A stretch of 64,000 nt of DNA from Sulfurimonas sp. hsl 1-7 (GCF_030577135.1 NZ_JAUIRR010000002.1:495856-559855), one strand, 5' to 3'. Shown: positions 1-12,135, counted from the first letter of the stretch. Notes: generated by a model not told the origin, from the letters alone. Made by a program: numbers and translations.

Positions 1-1642
1 CACCAGATGAACGAACGTTTGATTGTGCTTTACCTTTGATCGCATTAACAACTAAGTCGTTGTTTCTTGCATGCTCTCCAACAATCATACCTTCATATAC
101 TTTTGTTTGTGGCCCGATAAATAGAACACCTCTATCTTGTAGATTGAATAATGAATACGCTAACGCTTCACCGTTTTCCATAGAGATAAGTGCACCGTAT
201 GAACGAGACTCAACGCTTCCAGAATATGGACGGAACTCTAAGAAAGAGTGGTTCATTACACCCTCACCTTTTGTATCTGTTAAGAATTGTCCACGGAAAC
301 CGATTAGTGCACGAGCAGGAATTTCAAACTCGATTCTTTGGAAACCTTGTCCCATTGGAACCATAGATTTCATCTCAGCTTTACGTTTACCAAGTCTTTC
401 AATTACAGTACCAGAAAGATCTTCAGGAACGTCGATTACTAGGTGCTCAAACGGCTCACATTTAACACCTTCGATCTCTTTAACGATAACTTCCGGACGA
501 GAGATACTAAACTCATAACCTTCACGTCTCATGTTTTCAGCAAGAACAGTAATCTGTAGCTCACCACGTCCACTTACTTTAAATTTACCCTCACCAACAA
601 CTTCAAGCTTCATAGCAACGTTTGTACGCATCTCAGCTTCTAGTCTGTCTTTGATCTTGTTTGAAGTAACGTGTTTACCTTCTTGACCTGCAAGCGGAGA
701 ATCATTTACTGCAAATACAACAGTAAGTGTCGGCTCTTCGATGTGCATAGGATCAAGTGCTACCGGATTAACAGGGTCACAAACAGTATCACCAACGTCA
801 ACTGTTTCCATACCAGCGAATGCTACGATATCACCAGCTTCAGCTTGTTCAATCTCCATACGGTTAAGTCCGTGGAAACCGATAAGTTTAGTAATTCTTC
901 CTTTTACGATCTCACCGTCAGCTTTTGCAAGAGCTACTTGATCACCTTTGTTAACTGTACCGTTGAAGATACGGCTGATACCGATCTTACCAACATAGTT
1001 ATCATAGTCAAGTGTAAATACTTGTGCTTGGAAAGGGTTTTCTGCACTACCTTCTGGCTCAGGGATTTCTTTTACGATAGTTTCAAAAACACACTCGAAG
1101 TTACCATCTGGCTCTTCCATATCAAGTTTAGCAATTCCATCACGAGCTGCAGCATAGATAATTGGGAAATCTAATTGATCATCAGTTGCATCCATATCTG
1201 AGAAAAGGTCAAACATCTCATCAACAACACGCTCAGGCTCAGCTGAAGGTTTGTCAATTTTGTTAATTACAACAATTGGTTTTTTACCAAGTGCTAACAT
1301 TTTCTTAACAACGAATTTTGTTTGCGGCATAACACCTTCGTATGCATCAACAAGTACTAAAACACCATCAACCATTTTAAGTACACGCTCAACCTCACCA
1401 CCAAAGTCGGCGTGGCCCGGAGTATCGATAATGTTAATTTTATGGTCTTTATATCTGATAGCTGTATTTTTAGAAAGAATCGTAATACCACGCTCTTTTT
1501 CTAAAGCGTTGCTATCCATCGCTCTTTCATCATGTTGTTCATGAGTACCGAATGTACCAGATTGCTCTAGTAAACCATCAACCAAAGTAGTTTTACCGTG
1601 GTCAACGTGTGCAATAACTGCAATATTTCTAATCTTTTGCAT
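1..1642 (-). CDS. typA: Ribosome-associated GTPase TypA/BipA (3' end outside window)
   Basis: This is a translational GTPase of the EF-G-like TypA/BipA family, which binds the 70S ribosome and helps 50S assembly and stress adaptation. The N-terminus starts [19 protein letters not shown], with the G1 loop AHVDHGKTT, then a G2 region with RGITI, G3 DTPGH and G4 NKID. EF-Tu domain 2-like and EF-G C-terminal-like parts follow. About 547 codons are present; the family is usually about 600 aa, so some 50-60 residues lie off the left edge. The ATG is at 1642 on the minus strand. The gene diverges from cca across 184 bp. Confidence 0.95.
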   Translation of the reverse strand, partial: MQKIRNIAVIAHVDHGKTTLVDGLLEQSGTFGTHEQHDERAMDSNALEKERGITILSKNTAIRYKDHKINIIDTPGHADFGGEVERVLKMVDGVLVLVDAYEGVMPQTKFVVKKMLALGKKPIVVINKIDKPSAEPERVVDEMFDLFSDMDATDDQLDFPIIYAAARDGIAKLDMEEPDGNFECVFETIVKEIPEPEGSAENPFQAQVFTLDYDNYVGKIGISRIFNGTVNKGDQVALAKADGEIVKGRITKLIGFHGLNRMEIEQAEAGDIVAFAGMETVDVGDTVCDPVNPVALDPMHIEEPTLTVVFAVNDSPLAGQEGKHVTSNKIKDRLEAEMRTNVAMKLEVVGEGKFKVSGRGELQITVLAENMRREGYEFSISRPEVIVKEIEGVKCEPFEHLVIDVPEDLSGTVIERLGKRKAEMKSMVPMGQGFQRIEFEIPARALIGFRGQFLTDTKGEGVMNHSFLEFRPYSGSVESRSYGALISMENGEALAYSLFNLQDRGVLFIGPQTKVYEGMIVGEHARNNDLVVNAIKGKAQSNVRSSG

Positions 1643-1676
1643 TAGGGGTTTCCTCGTTTTGGAAAAATTTTCCGCG

Positions 1677-1695
1677 ATTATACCTAAATTTAGGT
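1677..1695 (-). promoter_or_regulatory. typA promoter -10 overlapping a 14-bp palindrome
   Basis: Read on the minus strand, TATAAT (1677-1682) lies about 35 bp upstream of the typA ATG. It abuts a perfect palindrome ACCTAAATTTAGGT (1682-1695). A palindrome over the -10/spacer is a typical operator position, but the regulator is unknown. Confidence 0.45.
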
Positions 1696-1826
1696 TATAT
1701 ACTCGTAAAAATATGTTACAATTGTTCAGAAAATGAACTCATAATTTCTTAACGAACCACAGAAGTAAAAAGATTTTTACTCTTTCTTTTAAAAATCAAA
1801 GCAGAAAAACAGATCGAAAGTGACCT

Positions 1827-2972
1827 ATGAAAAAAGTTCAATATCCTACAATTTTAGATCAAATCTTTGAAAAACTGAGCAGTTACGGTATTAAACCTGT
1901 CATCATCGGTGGTTTTATACGGGATTCTTTACTGCAAATCGATTCCAAAGATATAGATATCGAACTTTATGACGTAGATAATATTGACCATTTAGAGATG
2001 ATCCTCTCACCTTTTGGAAATATAAATGAGGTCGGGAAATCGTTTAGCGTTATAAAACTCAACATAGACGAACTTGATCTAGATTTCTCTCTCCCTAGAA
2101 TTGACAGCAAGATAGCTAAAGGTCATAAGGGCTTTAAAATAACTACAGACTCCCATCTAGATTTTAAAACAGCAACAAGCAGACGTGATTTTACGATCAA
2201 TGCGATCGGTTACGATGTTATAACAAACAAACTGCTTGATCCATTTGGAGGGATAGAAGATCTGCAAAACAAACAACTAAGAGCCGTCGATCTAGATAAA
2301 TTTGGAGAGGATCCGCTGCGTGTACTTCGAGCTATACAGTTTGCTTCACGTTTTGATCTGGCCATAGATCAGGAACTACTGCTTCTGTGTCAAAAAATGA
2401 TCCGAAACGATCAGCTTCTCTATCTCTCAAAAGAGCGGATCGTTGCAGAGATAGAAAAACTGCTTTTAAAATCTACAAAACCCTCCAGCGGTTTTCTTTT
2501 AATGAAAGAGATGGGGTTATTTCAAATTTTTCAAGAGTTTCACAATCTTTCAGAGGATGATTTTCATAACACTCTCTCTTTATTGGACAGATATAAAATA
2601 CTCGAGCATCAAGTTAGAAAAAAAGAGGCTTTTATAACAATGCTAACGCTGCTGACATCAAAGTTTAGCTCTGATGATCGCAGCTCTTTTTTAGATCGTC
2701 TTACAAACGACAAAGAGATACTGCATAAGATATTTAATGTTCACAACTTTTTACAATCACCGAGTTATACTTTGGCTATGAGGCTGGATAGAGAATTATT
2801 AAGTGATTATCTCCAAACCATAGAGATGAAAAACTTTAAAGATCTCATAGACAATATAGAACCGAGAATAAAAGGGAAAGATTTAATAGCGCAAGGTTTG
2901 CAGCCTTCTGTAGAGTTTGCAAAAATTTTGGAAGAAAAATACCAACAACAAATTGGTCGGTTTTTATTTTAA
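1827..2972 (+). CDS. cca: CCA-adding tRNA nucleotidyltransferase / poly(A) polymerase family
   Basis: This is a class II nucleotidyltransferase that adds or repairs the tRNA 3'-CCA end. The head domain shows GGFIRDSLL (about residues 28-36), the catalytic carboxylates in KDIDIELYD (about 41-49), and RRDFTINAIGYD (about 119-130). The neck motif DPLRVLRAIQFASRF (about 161-175) follows, and the rest is a helical tail. At 381 aa it has no HD domain. Some Campylobacterota split A-adding and CC-adding activities between paralogues, and this cannot be judged from one gene. The 3' end overlaps the opposing gene by 9 bp. Confidence 0.88.
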   Translation: MKKVQYPTILDQIFEKLSSYGIKPVIIGGFIRDSLLQIDSKDIDIELYDVDNIDHLEMILSPFGNINEVGKSFSVIKLNIDELDLDFSLPRIDSKIAKGHKGFKITTDSHLDFKTATSRRDFTINAIGYDVITNKLLDPFGGIEDLQNKQLRAVDLDKFGEDPLRVLRAIQFASRFDLAIDQELLLLCQKMIRNDQLLYLSKERIVAEIEKLLLKSTKPSSGFLLMKEMGLFQIFQEFHNLSEDDFHNTLSLLDRYKILEHQVRKKEAFITMLTLLTSKFSSDDRSSFLDRLTNDKEILHKIFNVHNFLQSPSYTLAMRLDRELLSDYLQTIEMKNFKDLIDNIEPRIKGKDLIAQGLQPSVEFAKILEEKYQQQIGRFLF

Positions 2973-3434
2973 AACATCGAGTTTCTTATTCACTTGTGAG
3001 ATGGTTTGAATATTGATAATTGCTACTTCTATCGCTTTTCTAAAGCGTGAATGGTATATCTCTTTATATTTTCCGTCATATTCATCAATTATCTCTTTAT
3101 AAACCTCTATAAACTTCTCAATAAGTTCAAGACTCTCCAAAGAGATCTTTTTAGATTTTGAAATGAGTAAAATCAACTCAAAAGCTTTCTTCTTTTTAGA
3201 ATCCATATCATCTTGTTTGAGATAATACTCACCTTTATCGTTGATAGGTTCTATCAGTCGTTTGAGGACTTCATGCAGTCCCTCAACACTAATTTCAAAT
3301 CCTGTAATTTTATTGTTAACATAAAGTCTCATATCGCTAAGATTCATTTTGGAAACCCTTTCAACAATATTTGAATCAACTTCCGTTTGTTCCTCTTTGT
3401 TGTCAGATTTATTTCCAAGAATCTTACCGAACAT
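2964..3434 (-). CDS. Conserved-looking hypothetical protein, helical, cytoplasmic
   Basis: I do not recognise a family for this 156-aa protein. It has no signal peptide or membrane segment. The first 20 residues are charged and low-complexity; the rest is Lys/Glu/Ile/Leu-rich and probably all-helical, with a Lys-rich run near residue 80. It starts 3 bp downstream of queF on the same strand, so it is probably co-transcribed with queF, the GGDEF/EAL gene and gyrB. Its 3' end overlaps cca tail to tail. Confidence 0.7.
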   Translation of the reverse strand: MFGKILGNKSDNKEEQTEVDSNIVERVSKMNLSDMRLYVNNKITGFEISVEGLHEVLKRLIEPINDKGEYYLKQDDMDSKKKKAFELILLISKSKKISLESLELIEKFIEVYKEIIDEYDGKYKEIYHSRFRKAIEVAIINIQTISQVNKKLDVLK

Positions 3435-3437
3435 AAC

Positions 3438-3824
3438 TCACTCCTTTGTTATTTTAGAGCTGTCTATCTCAATGACCGTATGGACATTCCCTCTAGGCTT
3501 AAAGTCTGCAGTCAGTTTGAGGTATTTTGGCTTGATCTTGTTATAGATAACATCATAGATCTCATTTGCAGAATTTTCGTGTGAGATATATCGTCCCATA
3601 AACGAGTTTATGTAGAGTTTTAACGCTTTTAACTCAACCACATACTCATCAGGTGTATATTCAATGTAAATTGTTGCGAAATCCGGATATCCGCTTCTTG
3701 GACAAAGTGCCATAAACTCAGGTAAAGTAACTTTTATAAGATACTCTTTTTTATTTTCGTTTGGCCAGATCTCCATATCTTTTTCTACATCAAACTCACG
3801 TATCTCTTTTTCACCGTACTTCAT
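3438..3824 (-). CDS. queF: NADPH-dependent 7-cyano-7-deazaguanine reductase (preQ1 synthase)
   Basis: QueF reduces preQ0 to preQ1 in queuosine biosynthesis, a cytoplasmic tunnelling-fold enzyme. The nucleophile Cys41 and Asp48 lie in LCPRSGYPDFATIYIEY, and the family signature follows as ELKALKLYINSF and ISHENSANEI. At 128 aa it is the short unimodular type. It sits 9 bp downstream of the GGDEF/EAL gene on the same strand. Confidence 0.93.
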   Translation of the reverse strand: MKYGEKEIREFDVEKDMEIWPNENKKEYLIKVTLPEFMALCPRSGYPDFATIYIEYTPDEYVVELKALKLYINSFMGRYISHENSANEIYDVIYNKIKPKYLKLTADFKPRGNVHTVIEIDSSKITKE

Positions 3825-3833
3825 AAAACTCTC

Positions 3834-5227
3834 CTAATCTTTTTCATAAAATTTTTCAACTTCAGATAGATATCTACCTTGAATAAAATCTATATTTAAT
3901 TCTTTAGCTAAATTATATCCATCTTTGACTTCAATATTTTTTATCCAAGTTTTAATCCCTCGATCATGAGCCATTGCATTAAAACCCTCTATGATGTTTC
4001 TACTTTTTTCCAACTTATCTTGACGTGAATAGTAGGTGTCAAACCGTATGTAGTCAATATCAAGTTCCCGCAAATATAAAAAACTAGTGTGGATAGAACC
4101 AATTCTGTCGATCCCTATGGAGATATTATACTCTTTTAACGATTGAATGATTGCGTTATATCTGTTTGTATGTGAATAATACTCCATCTCATATAAAACA
4201 AATATAACCTTTAAATTTTTTCTATCCCGCATAAGATCTTTGACTTTACGTAAAAAATTCTCGTTTCTCAGCGATGTCGGAAAAATATTGATTGCTATTT
4301 TTTCCTCTTGATCATACACGGAAACCAGATGTTCAAAAACCATAAGATCAAACTCAACACCAAGTCCCAGCTTGTTGATAATCTTTATATATGTTTTTGG
4401 AAAAATGAGTTTTTGATTTAACCCTTTTAGTTTTACAAAACACTCTTTAAAACGCTCATCTTTACCGATTACATCTTGAGCACTTATAATGAGTTCACAG
4501 TTTGTAATTGCCTCAATTACCGATAACTCCAACTCATTTGGATCGATGTTTTCATCTTTTGAACGACCTTTAGAACCTCTGATACTCTCTTGTATTTCAA
4601 AAAGATTATCAATTAAATAATCGAGTTTTTTTGAGTAAGTAGTATCGCTGATAGCTCCCGAGATCTTCACCTCGATGTCACCCACCTTAAACTCACTCGC
4701 TTTTAAACACATCAGATCCAATACTGTCGTATAGTTTTCTTTATATCCATCAAGGCCAATGATAAAATCACCACCTTTAAGATGCCCTATAGGGTACCCT
4801 TCTATCTTTTCATCTCTCAAGTAGCTAACAATCCACTCTGCTACTTCGTTAAGAACTTTATCCCCATTTTTGATCCCGTATACACTGTTAATATCATTAA
4901 GATTATCAATACTGATCAATATTAAGGTGTAATCTTTTTTCGAATTTATTTGAGATTTTAGGTATTTATAGAGATATTCACGTGTAAATGTACCCGTTAC
5001 ATCATCTGTAATTTTTACGTTAAAACCGTTATATATGAGATAAAAAATAAAATATACACTAAAGGCTAAGAGTAAAACAGCTTCTATATAAAATGTAGAT
5101 TCTAAAGTACGATAGTTAGTAACAAGTGTGTGTGAAATAAAAGCAACAATAAGCGCAAAGATAGGTAATCCCATTCTCAGCGCTAACTTAAAACGGTATT
5201 CCCTCTCTTTTGTTCGTGGTAATAGCA

Positions 5228-5228
<1 letters not shown>
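3834..5228 (-). CDS. Membrane-anchored GGDEF-EAL protein with degenerate active sites
   Basis: Two transmembrane segments (about residues 14-34 and 45-66) precede a diguanylate-cyclase-like domain (about 72-210) and an EAL-like domain (about 235-460). The GGDEF signature reads KGGDF (151-155), and EAL is replaced by ECF. The usual DDFG loop is DRIG, although the IRFD and IQGRYL segments of the EAL fold remain. Synthesis and hydrolysis of c-di-GMP are therefore unlikely; a binding or scaffold role, as in LapD- or CsrD-type proteins, is an inference. The start overlaps the gyrB stop by one base (TAATG), implying translational coupling. Confidence 0.85.
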
Positions 5229-7546
<2,318 letters not shown>

Positions 7547-7656
7547 TTATACACTCCAAAATAGCTAATTTAGCATAATTGTAGATATTTTATCTAAAAA
7601 AATATAAAAGTTAGATTTATAGCTATTTATAAGTAAAATAAACTTATACTCTTAGG

Positions 7657-8616
7657 ATGTTAAATAAGATAATGTTATTGATTTTTTTGATCTCTTCCCT
7701 CTCTTGTGAAACATTAGAGATCAAAAATTTTACTTTTACAACTGAAAACGATGCAGATATTAGAAGTGACAATGATTATACTTACGGTTCTGAAATTGCA
7801 CTCCTTTTTTACAGAAAAGATTGCAATAATACATTTCTGCATATCCCTTTTACCGATTACAAACATCAAGATAACTATATCTCATTTTCATATGCCCAAA
7901 AAATATATACACCCAACGATCTAAAGAATGAAGGTTTAGTCGTATACGACAGACCCTATGCAGGTTATATGTATTTAAAATCAGGTCTTTACCAATCTTC
8001 TAATAAAAATCTGCATTCTCTAGTTTTTCAGTTGGGGATGATAGGGCCTTCTACAAATATGGACAGAGTCCAAGAGGTGATTCATGCAAATATAGGTTCC
8101 GACACCCCTTCAGGTTGGGAAAATCAACTTAAAAATGAACTTATTGTTCAAGTTAATTACGGGCATAAGGAGTATATGGAACTCTCAAACAAAACTGTTT
8201 TTATACCTGAATACGGATTTGAGCTGGGTAACGCTTCTACGAAAGCTTATGTAGCGGGTTTATTTAGATGGGGAGATGAGATCCCTAAAGATTACGGTTC
8301 TACCTTACTTGATAATATCAACTACAACAAAATACCTCTTGATCCAAACAGAGAATATAAAAACTCTTGGAGCTATTGTTTAAATTTTTCATTCAAAGCA
8401 AATTTAATTGCAAGGGATATCTTTCTAGACGGAAACACCTTTTTAGATTCACACAGTGTTGATAAAAATATATTTGTTGCTGAAGTGGGCTATGGAGTAT
8501 CTGTAAACTACGGTCAATTTAGCGTAGATTATTTAAGAAAACATATCTCATATGAATTTAAAGGTCAAAATAGAATTCCTAATTACGGTTCATTAGTTCT
8601 CTCTTATAACTTTTAA
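7657..8616 (+). CDS. LpxR-family outer-membrane lipid A deacylase (DUF2219)
   Basis: The N-terminus is a signal peptide (about residues 1-17, with Cys17 in SLSCETL). The mature part fits a 12-strand barrel of the LpxR family, which removes the 3'-acyloxyacyl chain of lipid A. Visible signatures are TTENDADIRSDNDYTYG with the Asn31-Asp32 pair, YDRPYAGYMYLKSGLY, LGMIGPST and HANIGSDTPSGWENQLKNE, which holds the candidate catalytic His. It ends in Phe, as outer-membrane barrels do. A second in-frame ATG lies 15 bp into the gene, so the start is not certain. It diverges from gyrB and overlaps the opposing gene by 4 bp. Confidence 0.85.
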   Translation: MLNKIMLLIFLISSLSCETLEIKNFTFTTENDADIRSDNDYTYGSEIALLFYRKDCNNTFLHIPFTDYKHQDNYISFSYAQKIYTPNDLKNEGLVVYDRPYAGYMYLKSGLYQSSNKNLHSLVFQLGMIGPSTNMDRVQEVIHANIGSDTPSGWENQLKNELIVQVNYGHKEYMELSNKTVFIPEYGFELGNASTKAYVAGLFRWGDEIPKDYGSTLLDNINYNKIPLDPNREYKNSWSYCLNFSFKANLIARDIFLDGNTFLDSHSVDKNIFVAEVGYGVSVNYGQFSVDYLRKHISYEFKGQNRIPNYGSLVLSYNF

Positions 8617-9473
8617 AACTCTATAGTCAGTATCAAAGAAAAATCTTGATCCCTTGTAAGTGTCGGTTTCTCTTGATAGATGTAGATATATTGCTGCTCT
8701 ATGGAGTATCTTTGTTGATATGTTTCAAATCTCAAAGTTGTATGAAGATCAAAAAAATCACTTAAACCGTTAGAGATGTTTCCTATAGGGTTTAAAAGAA
8801 AATAACTTATATCTCCCAAAGTTTCAGAGTTAAGTACTTTTCCATCATTTTTATCTATTATTTTTTCCATATAGTAAAAACCTTCCCCCATAAGCGATCC
8901 GATAAGAGGAGTGGAAACTAGATCTTGCCATGAAGGGATCTCTGCAAACGCTTCATAACCGTATTCCCATACTACCGTTGATAAAAATACGGAGTATAAA
9001 AAAGATCCCTTAGGTGAGATGCCGTAACCTCTAGCCATTGTATAGTACCAGGCACCAGAAACGGGATGTCCTATGTAATTAATTGCAAAATCGTCTTTGT
9101 CCCATACAGGACCCGATTTTACATGATCTTTCCATCGATCTCCAAGAGACTTTTCTTCAAGTGCATTTTTATCCCATTTAGAGACTGATTCAGGCATAAC
9201 ATAAAGAAAACCGACCGTACCGATCATTAGTATTTGAGTATATAAAGTACCTTCAACTAAATCTCTTTGAGGTTGTGTCAGCAGATTATTCACATTAATA
9301 TTTTTCGGATCGTAATCGGTTTGTAAATAGAGAGGTTGATAGTTTATGTTGAGTAAAGATCTATTTTTGTAGAGATTGATCTCTTCGTGTAAATTTGTAT
9401 TGTTAAGGTCTATCTGCTTACTTCCATATAGAGCTATATGGAGTAAAAGCGTAAGCAGAAAAATTTTTGTCAT
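8613..9473 (-). CDS. DUF3943-family envelope protein
   Basis: A signal peptide (about residues 1-17) leads a 286-aa protein with the DUF3943 core NYIGHPVSGAWYY, followed by EYGYEAFAEIPSWQDL and TPLIGSLMGE. The function of this family is not established; it is found in Gram-negative envelopes. The C-terminus (SLILTIEF) ends in Phe, compatible with membership of the outer membrane. The gene lies 9 bp downstream of dnaN on the same strand, so it may be expressed from the dnaA-dnaN side. Confidence 0.75.
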   Translation of the reverse strand: MTKIFLLTLLLHIALYGSKQIDLNNTNLHEEINLYKNRSLLNINYQPLYLQTDYDPKNINVNNLLTQPQRDLVEGTLYTQILMIGTVGFLYVMPESVSKWDKNALEEKSLGDRWKDHVKSGPVWDKDDFAINYIGHPVSGAWYYTMARGYGISPKGSFLYSVFLSTVVWEYGYEAFAEIPSWQDLVSTPLIGSLMGEGFYYMEKIIDKNDGKVLNSETLGDISYFLLNPIGNISNGLSDFFDLHTTLRFETYQQRYSIEQQYIYIYQEKPTLTRDQDFSLILTIEF

Positions 9474-9482
9474 TGAAACTGT

Positions 9483-10550
9483 TTATATAACGATCGGCAT
9501 TACTACTGTTATAAAATTTTCATCACTTAAAATAAACGGTAGATTACCTTCGTTTAATTTCATTGTAAATTCTGAAGAGTTGATAGAATTTAAAAAATCA
9601 AGTAGATATCTTGAGTTGATCGCTACTGAGAATGGTTCAGTGAAACCTGTAGAGATCGAGATCTCTGTTTTAGCTTCAATGTTGTCATCACTTAAAGATT
9701 CGAAAGTGATAGTATCGCTAGCGAATGTTATTTTCACATCTGTAGAGATAGTTGTGATCTGTTTGATCGAGTCAATCATATTTGCTTTTGGCAATAGAAG
9801 ATTGTATTTAGTCTCTTTCGGGATAATTCTTGAGTACTCAGGAAACTTTCCGTTGATCAGTTTTGTAAAGAATGTGTATTGATTAGAGTGGATGATAAGA
9901 TTTGTTTGATCGTAATAAAGTTCTATGTTATCAAAGAACAGTTTTTGGATCTCTACAATCGCTTTTTTAGGGATAATGATCGAGAGTTGGTGATCACTGC
10001 TGTTTGCTATATTTACAACTGCTAATCTTCTAGTATCCGTAGATGCAAAGTTAATAGCATCGTTTTGAATATCTATAAGAGCACCGTTTAGTTCAAACTT
10101 AGGATTGTTTGTATCAATGGCAGGTGTGATCTTTTTTAGTGATTCAATTAACGTATGTGATTCAATAGAGATACGTGATTTATTTTCATATGACGGAAAC
10201 TCTGGAAAATCTTCATGTGAAAAAGTAGGTAGTTTGAATTTAGAACTTCCTTGTTCAATATGAAGCATACCGTTTCTTACTTCAAGATCGATATTGCCCT
10301 CTTTTAAAATTCTAACGATATCTAAAAACTTTTTACCGTTAGAAGTTACGCTTCCCTCTTGTTCAATATTTATATCATTTACAGTTACTAAAAAACCTAT
10401 CTCATAGTCTGTTGCTTTTAGAGTAAGCTGATTATTACTAGCATTTAAAAATACATGAGAAGTTATCTGTGAAGTATCTTTTTTCTCTAAGAACGGTCCA
10501 GCATGAATAAGTATATTTTCAAGTATAGATTTTGATATAGTAATTTTCAT
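9483..10550 (-). CDS. dnaN: DNA polymerase III sliding clamp (beta subunit)
   Basis: This is the processivity clamp that tethers Pol III to DNA. The 355-aa length and three-fold domain repeat fit the family. Typical blocks include NGKKFLDIVRILKEG, the second-domain start near ATDTRRLAVV, and NSRYLLDFLNSINSSEFTMKL in the third domain. It ends in MPIVI, an analogue of the hydrophobic C-terminal MPMRL pocket strand. It is downstream of dnaA on the same strand, separated by 168 bp that hold the predicted oriC. Confidence 0.97.
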   Translation of the reverse strand: MKITISKSILENILIHAGPFLEKKDTSQITSHVFLNASNNQLTLKATDYEIGFLVTVNDINIEQEGSVTSNGKKFLDIVRILKEGNIDLEVRNGMLHIEQGSSKFKLPTFSHEDFPEFPSYENKSRISIESHTLIESLKKITPAIDTNNPKFELNGALIDIQNDAINFASTDTRRLAVVNIANSSDHQLSIIIPKKAIVEIQKLFFDNIELYYDQTNLIIHSNQYTFFTKLINGKFPEYSRIIPKETKYNLLLPKANMIDSIKQITTISTDVKITFASDTITFESLSDDNIEAKTEISISTGFTEPFSVAINSRYLLDFLNSINSSEFTMKLNEGNLPFILSDENFITVVMPIVI

Positions 10551-10718
10551 ATGAATTCCCTATATATTTTATAATTTTTAGTAGCTAGTAGTAGGTGGCA
10601 GTGAATATGTGAAAACACACTTCAAACTGCTAAATACTAGTACTTTTAAGATGTGATGAGATTTTTTTATTCATTCACATCTATTCACTTTTACAATTAT
10701 ATCTTTTTTTTCTCAAAA
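10551..10718. other. oriC: Predicted replication origin (oriC) with DnaA-trio-like element
   Basis: Going rightwards from dnaN there is an AT-rich stretch (about 10556-10580, candidate unwinding element). Next comes the repeat TAGTAGCTAGTAGTAG (10579-10594), a short G/C-rich run GTGGC (10595-10599), then DnaA-box-like ATATTCACT on the minus strand (10600-10608) and GTTTTCACA on the minus strand (10608-10616). Further boxes are TCATTCACA (10671-10679) and CTATTCACT (10681-10689). The AT tract, trio, GC cluster and box order and polarity match the basal unwinding system described for bacterial origins. That this is the active origin is inference. Confidence 0.72.
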
Positions 10719-12080
10719 CTACGAAGAAGATGAAAGTTTATTTGTAAGTTCATCTATTTTTACTTTAAAATCTTCATCTTTTTCTATTAAGTCGTTGATC
10801 TTTTTGATCGTATGTGAAATAGCTGTGTGATCCTTCATACCGAAGTATTGAGCAAGTTGAGGCATCGTACTTTGCGTAAGTTCACGACAGATATAGATAC
10901 TGATACGTCTAGCGTATACGATGTTTTTACTACGCCCCTTGCTGCGGATCTCACTCGGTTTGATGTTAAGATCTTTAGCAACAACGTTTGTAATCGTATC
11001 CATAGTAAGGTTTTGACGATTCTCTTTAACCTGATCTTTGAGGACGTTTTTAGTAAACTCAATGTCGATATCAACATGCATCAGTTGTGAATAGGCATGG
11101 AGTTTTGAGAGGATACCCTCGATCTCACGCACATTACTCTCGATCACGGTTGCAATATAGTTAATGATCTCATCTGAGAGTTTTACTTTATTGATTTCAC
11201 ATTTTTTCTTGATGATCGCTATTTTCGTCTCTAGTTCAGGCGGTTGAATATCTGCAACTAGCCCCCACTCAAATCTACTTTGTAGACGTGCTTCTAGACC
11301 ACCTATCTTTTTAGGGTGTTTATCAGCTGTAAGGATGATCTGTTTCCCTGTTCCTTTAAGTGCTTCAAATGTGTGGAAGAACTCCTCTTGGATTCCCTCT
11401 TTGTTTGAGAGAAACTGAATATCATCAATCAAAAGAACATCACACTTACGGTACTTCTCTTGAAATCTGTCCATAGTTTTGTTTTTCACATGTCTGATGA
11501 AGTCATTTAAAAACTGTTCAACCGTAGCGTAGATAACAACTTTCCCCGTATTTTGAAAAACATTTCCGGCTGCTTGCATAAGGTGTGTTTTTCCAAGTCC
11601 AACGCCACCGTAAATAAATACCGGATTGTACACCCTTCCAGGATTTTCACTTACACTTTTAATAGCTGCATAGGCAAACTGATTAGATCCGCCGACCATA
11701 AAGTTGTCAAACGAGTAAGAGGGGTTAAGTAGTGAACTTGTTTTAGTTACCTCTTTTGCCGTTGTTTTTGTCTTTGTTGTCGTTTTAGCAGACTTGAGCG
11801 TAATGCTTACCGTAACTTTATTTCCGGTTTTAATTTCAAAGAGATGGGCCAACTTATCAGTATATTTATTTTTGATCCAATTTACTACAAGTGCATTTTG
11901 TGCATAATACACCGCCAGATCACTTGAAGATTTCTTCAGATCATAATCCAGATGTCTAATATATCTGTTATATTCTAGTTCAGTTATCTCATTTTTGAGC
12001 TCTTCTAAGACCTCTTGACCAATATTCACATTTAACTCGCTTTTTTCTATATAGATGTGAATAGTATCTTTTTGATCCAT
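10719..12080 (-). CDS. dnaA: Chromosomal replication initiator DnaA
   Basis: The order is domain I (about residues 20-100), a Thr/Lys-rich linker (about 100-118), the AAA+ domain III and the DNA-binding domain IV. The AAA+ part has Walker A GGVGLGKTH, Walker B VLLIDDIQF and the sensor region LQSRFEWG. Domain IV has the DHTAISHTIKKI signature that reads DnaA boxes. The ATG at 12080 gives 453 aa, but a GTG at 12029 (before NIGQEVLEEL) would better match the usual start of domain I. The gene diverges from ruvC over 68 bp that carry further DnaA boxes. Confidence 0.97.
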   Translation of the reverse strand: MDQKDTIHIYIEKSELNVNIGQEVLEELKNEITELEYNRYIRHLDYDLKKSSSDLAVYYAQNALVVNWIKNKYTDKLAHLFEIKTGNKVTVSITLKSAKTTTKTKTTAKEVTKTSSLLNPSYSFDNFMVGGSNQFAYAAIKSVSENPGRVYNPVFIYGGVGLGKTHLMQAAGNVFQNTGKVVIYATVEQFLNDFIRHVKNKTMDRFQEKYRKCDVLLIDDIQFLSNKEGIQEEFFHTFEALKGTGKQIILTADKHPKKIGGLEARLQSRFEWGLVADIQPPELETKIAIIKKKCEINKVKLSDEIINYIATVIESNVREIEGILSKLHAYSQLMHVDIDIEFTKNVLKDQVKENRQNLTMDTITNVVAKDLNIKPSEIRSKGRSKNIVYARRISIYICRELTQSTMPQLAQYFGMKDHTAISHTIKKINDLIEKDEDFKVKIDELTNKLSSSS

Positions 12081-12107
12081 AAAATAGGGTTAAATTGATG
12101 TGAATAA
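12022..12107. promoter_or_regulatory. DnaA-box cluster at the dnaA 5' end and dnaA-ruvC gap
   Basis: Three boxes are visible: ATATTCACA on the plus strand (12022-12030), CTATTCACA on the minus strand (12056-12064) and a perfect TTATTCACA on the minus strand (12099-12107). The last two share the longer repeat GATGTGAATA. Boxes on both sides of dnaA resemble the bipartite origins of some Campylobacterota; autoregulation of dnaA is the alternative role. Confidence 0.55.
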
Positions 12108-12135
12108 GTAAAAAAGTTCTATGTGATTATTAGGG

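Noticed and set aside
36..1544. Several open plus-strand frames
   Set aside because: They lie opposite the intact typA frame, have Ser/Thr-rich shadow composition and no ribosome-binding sites.
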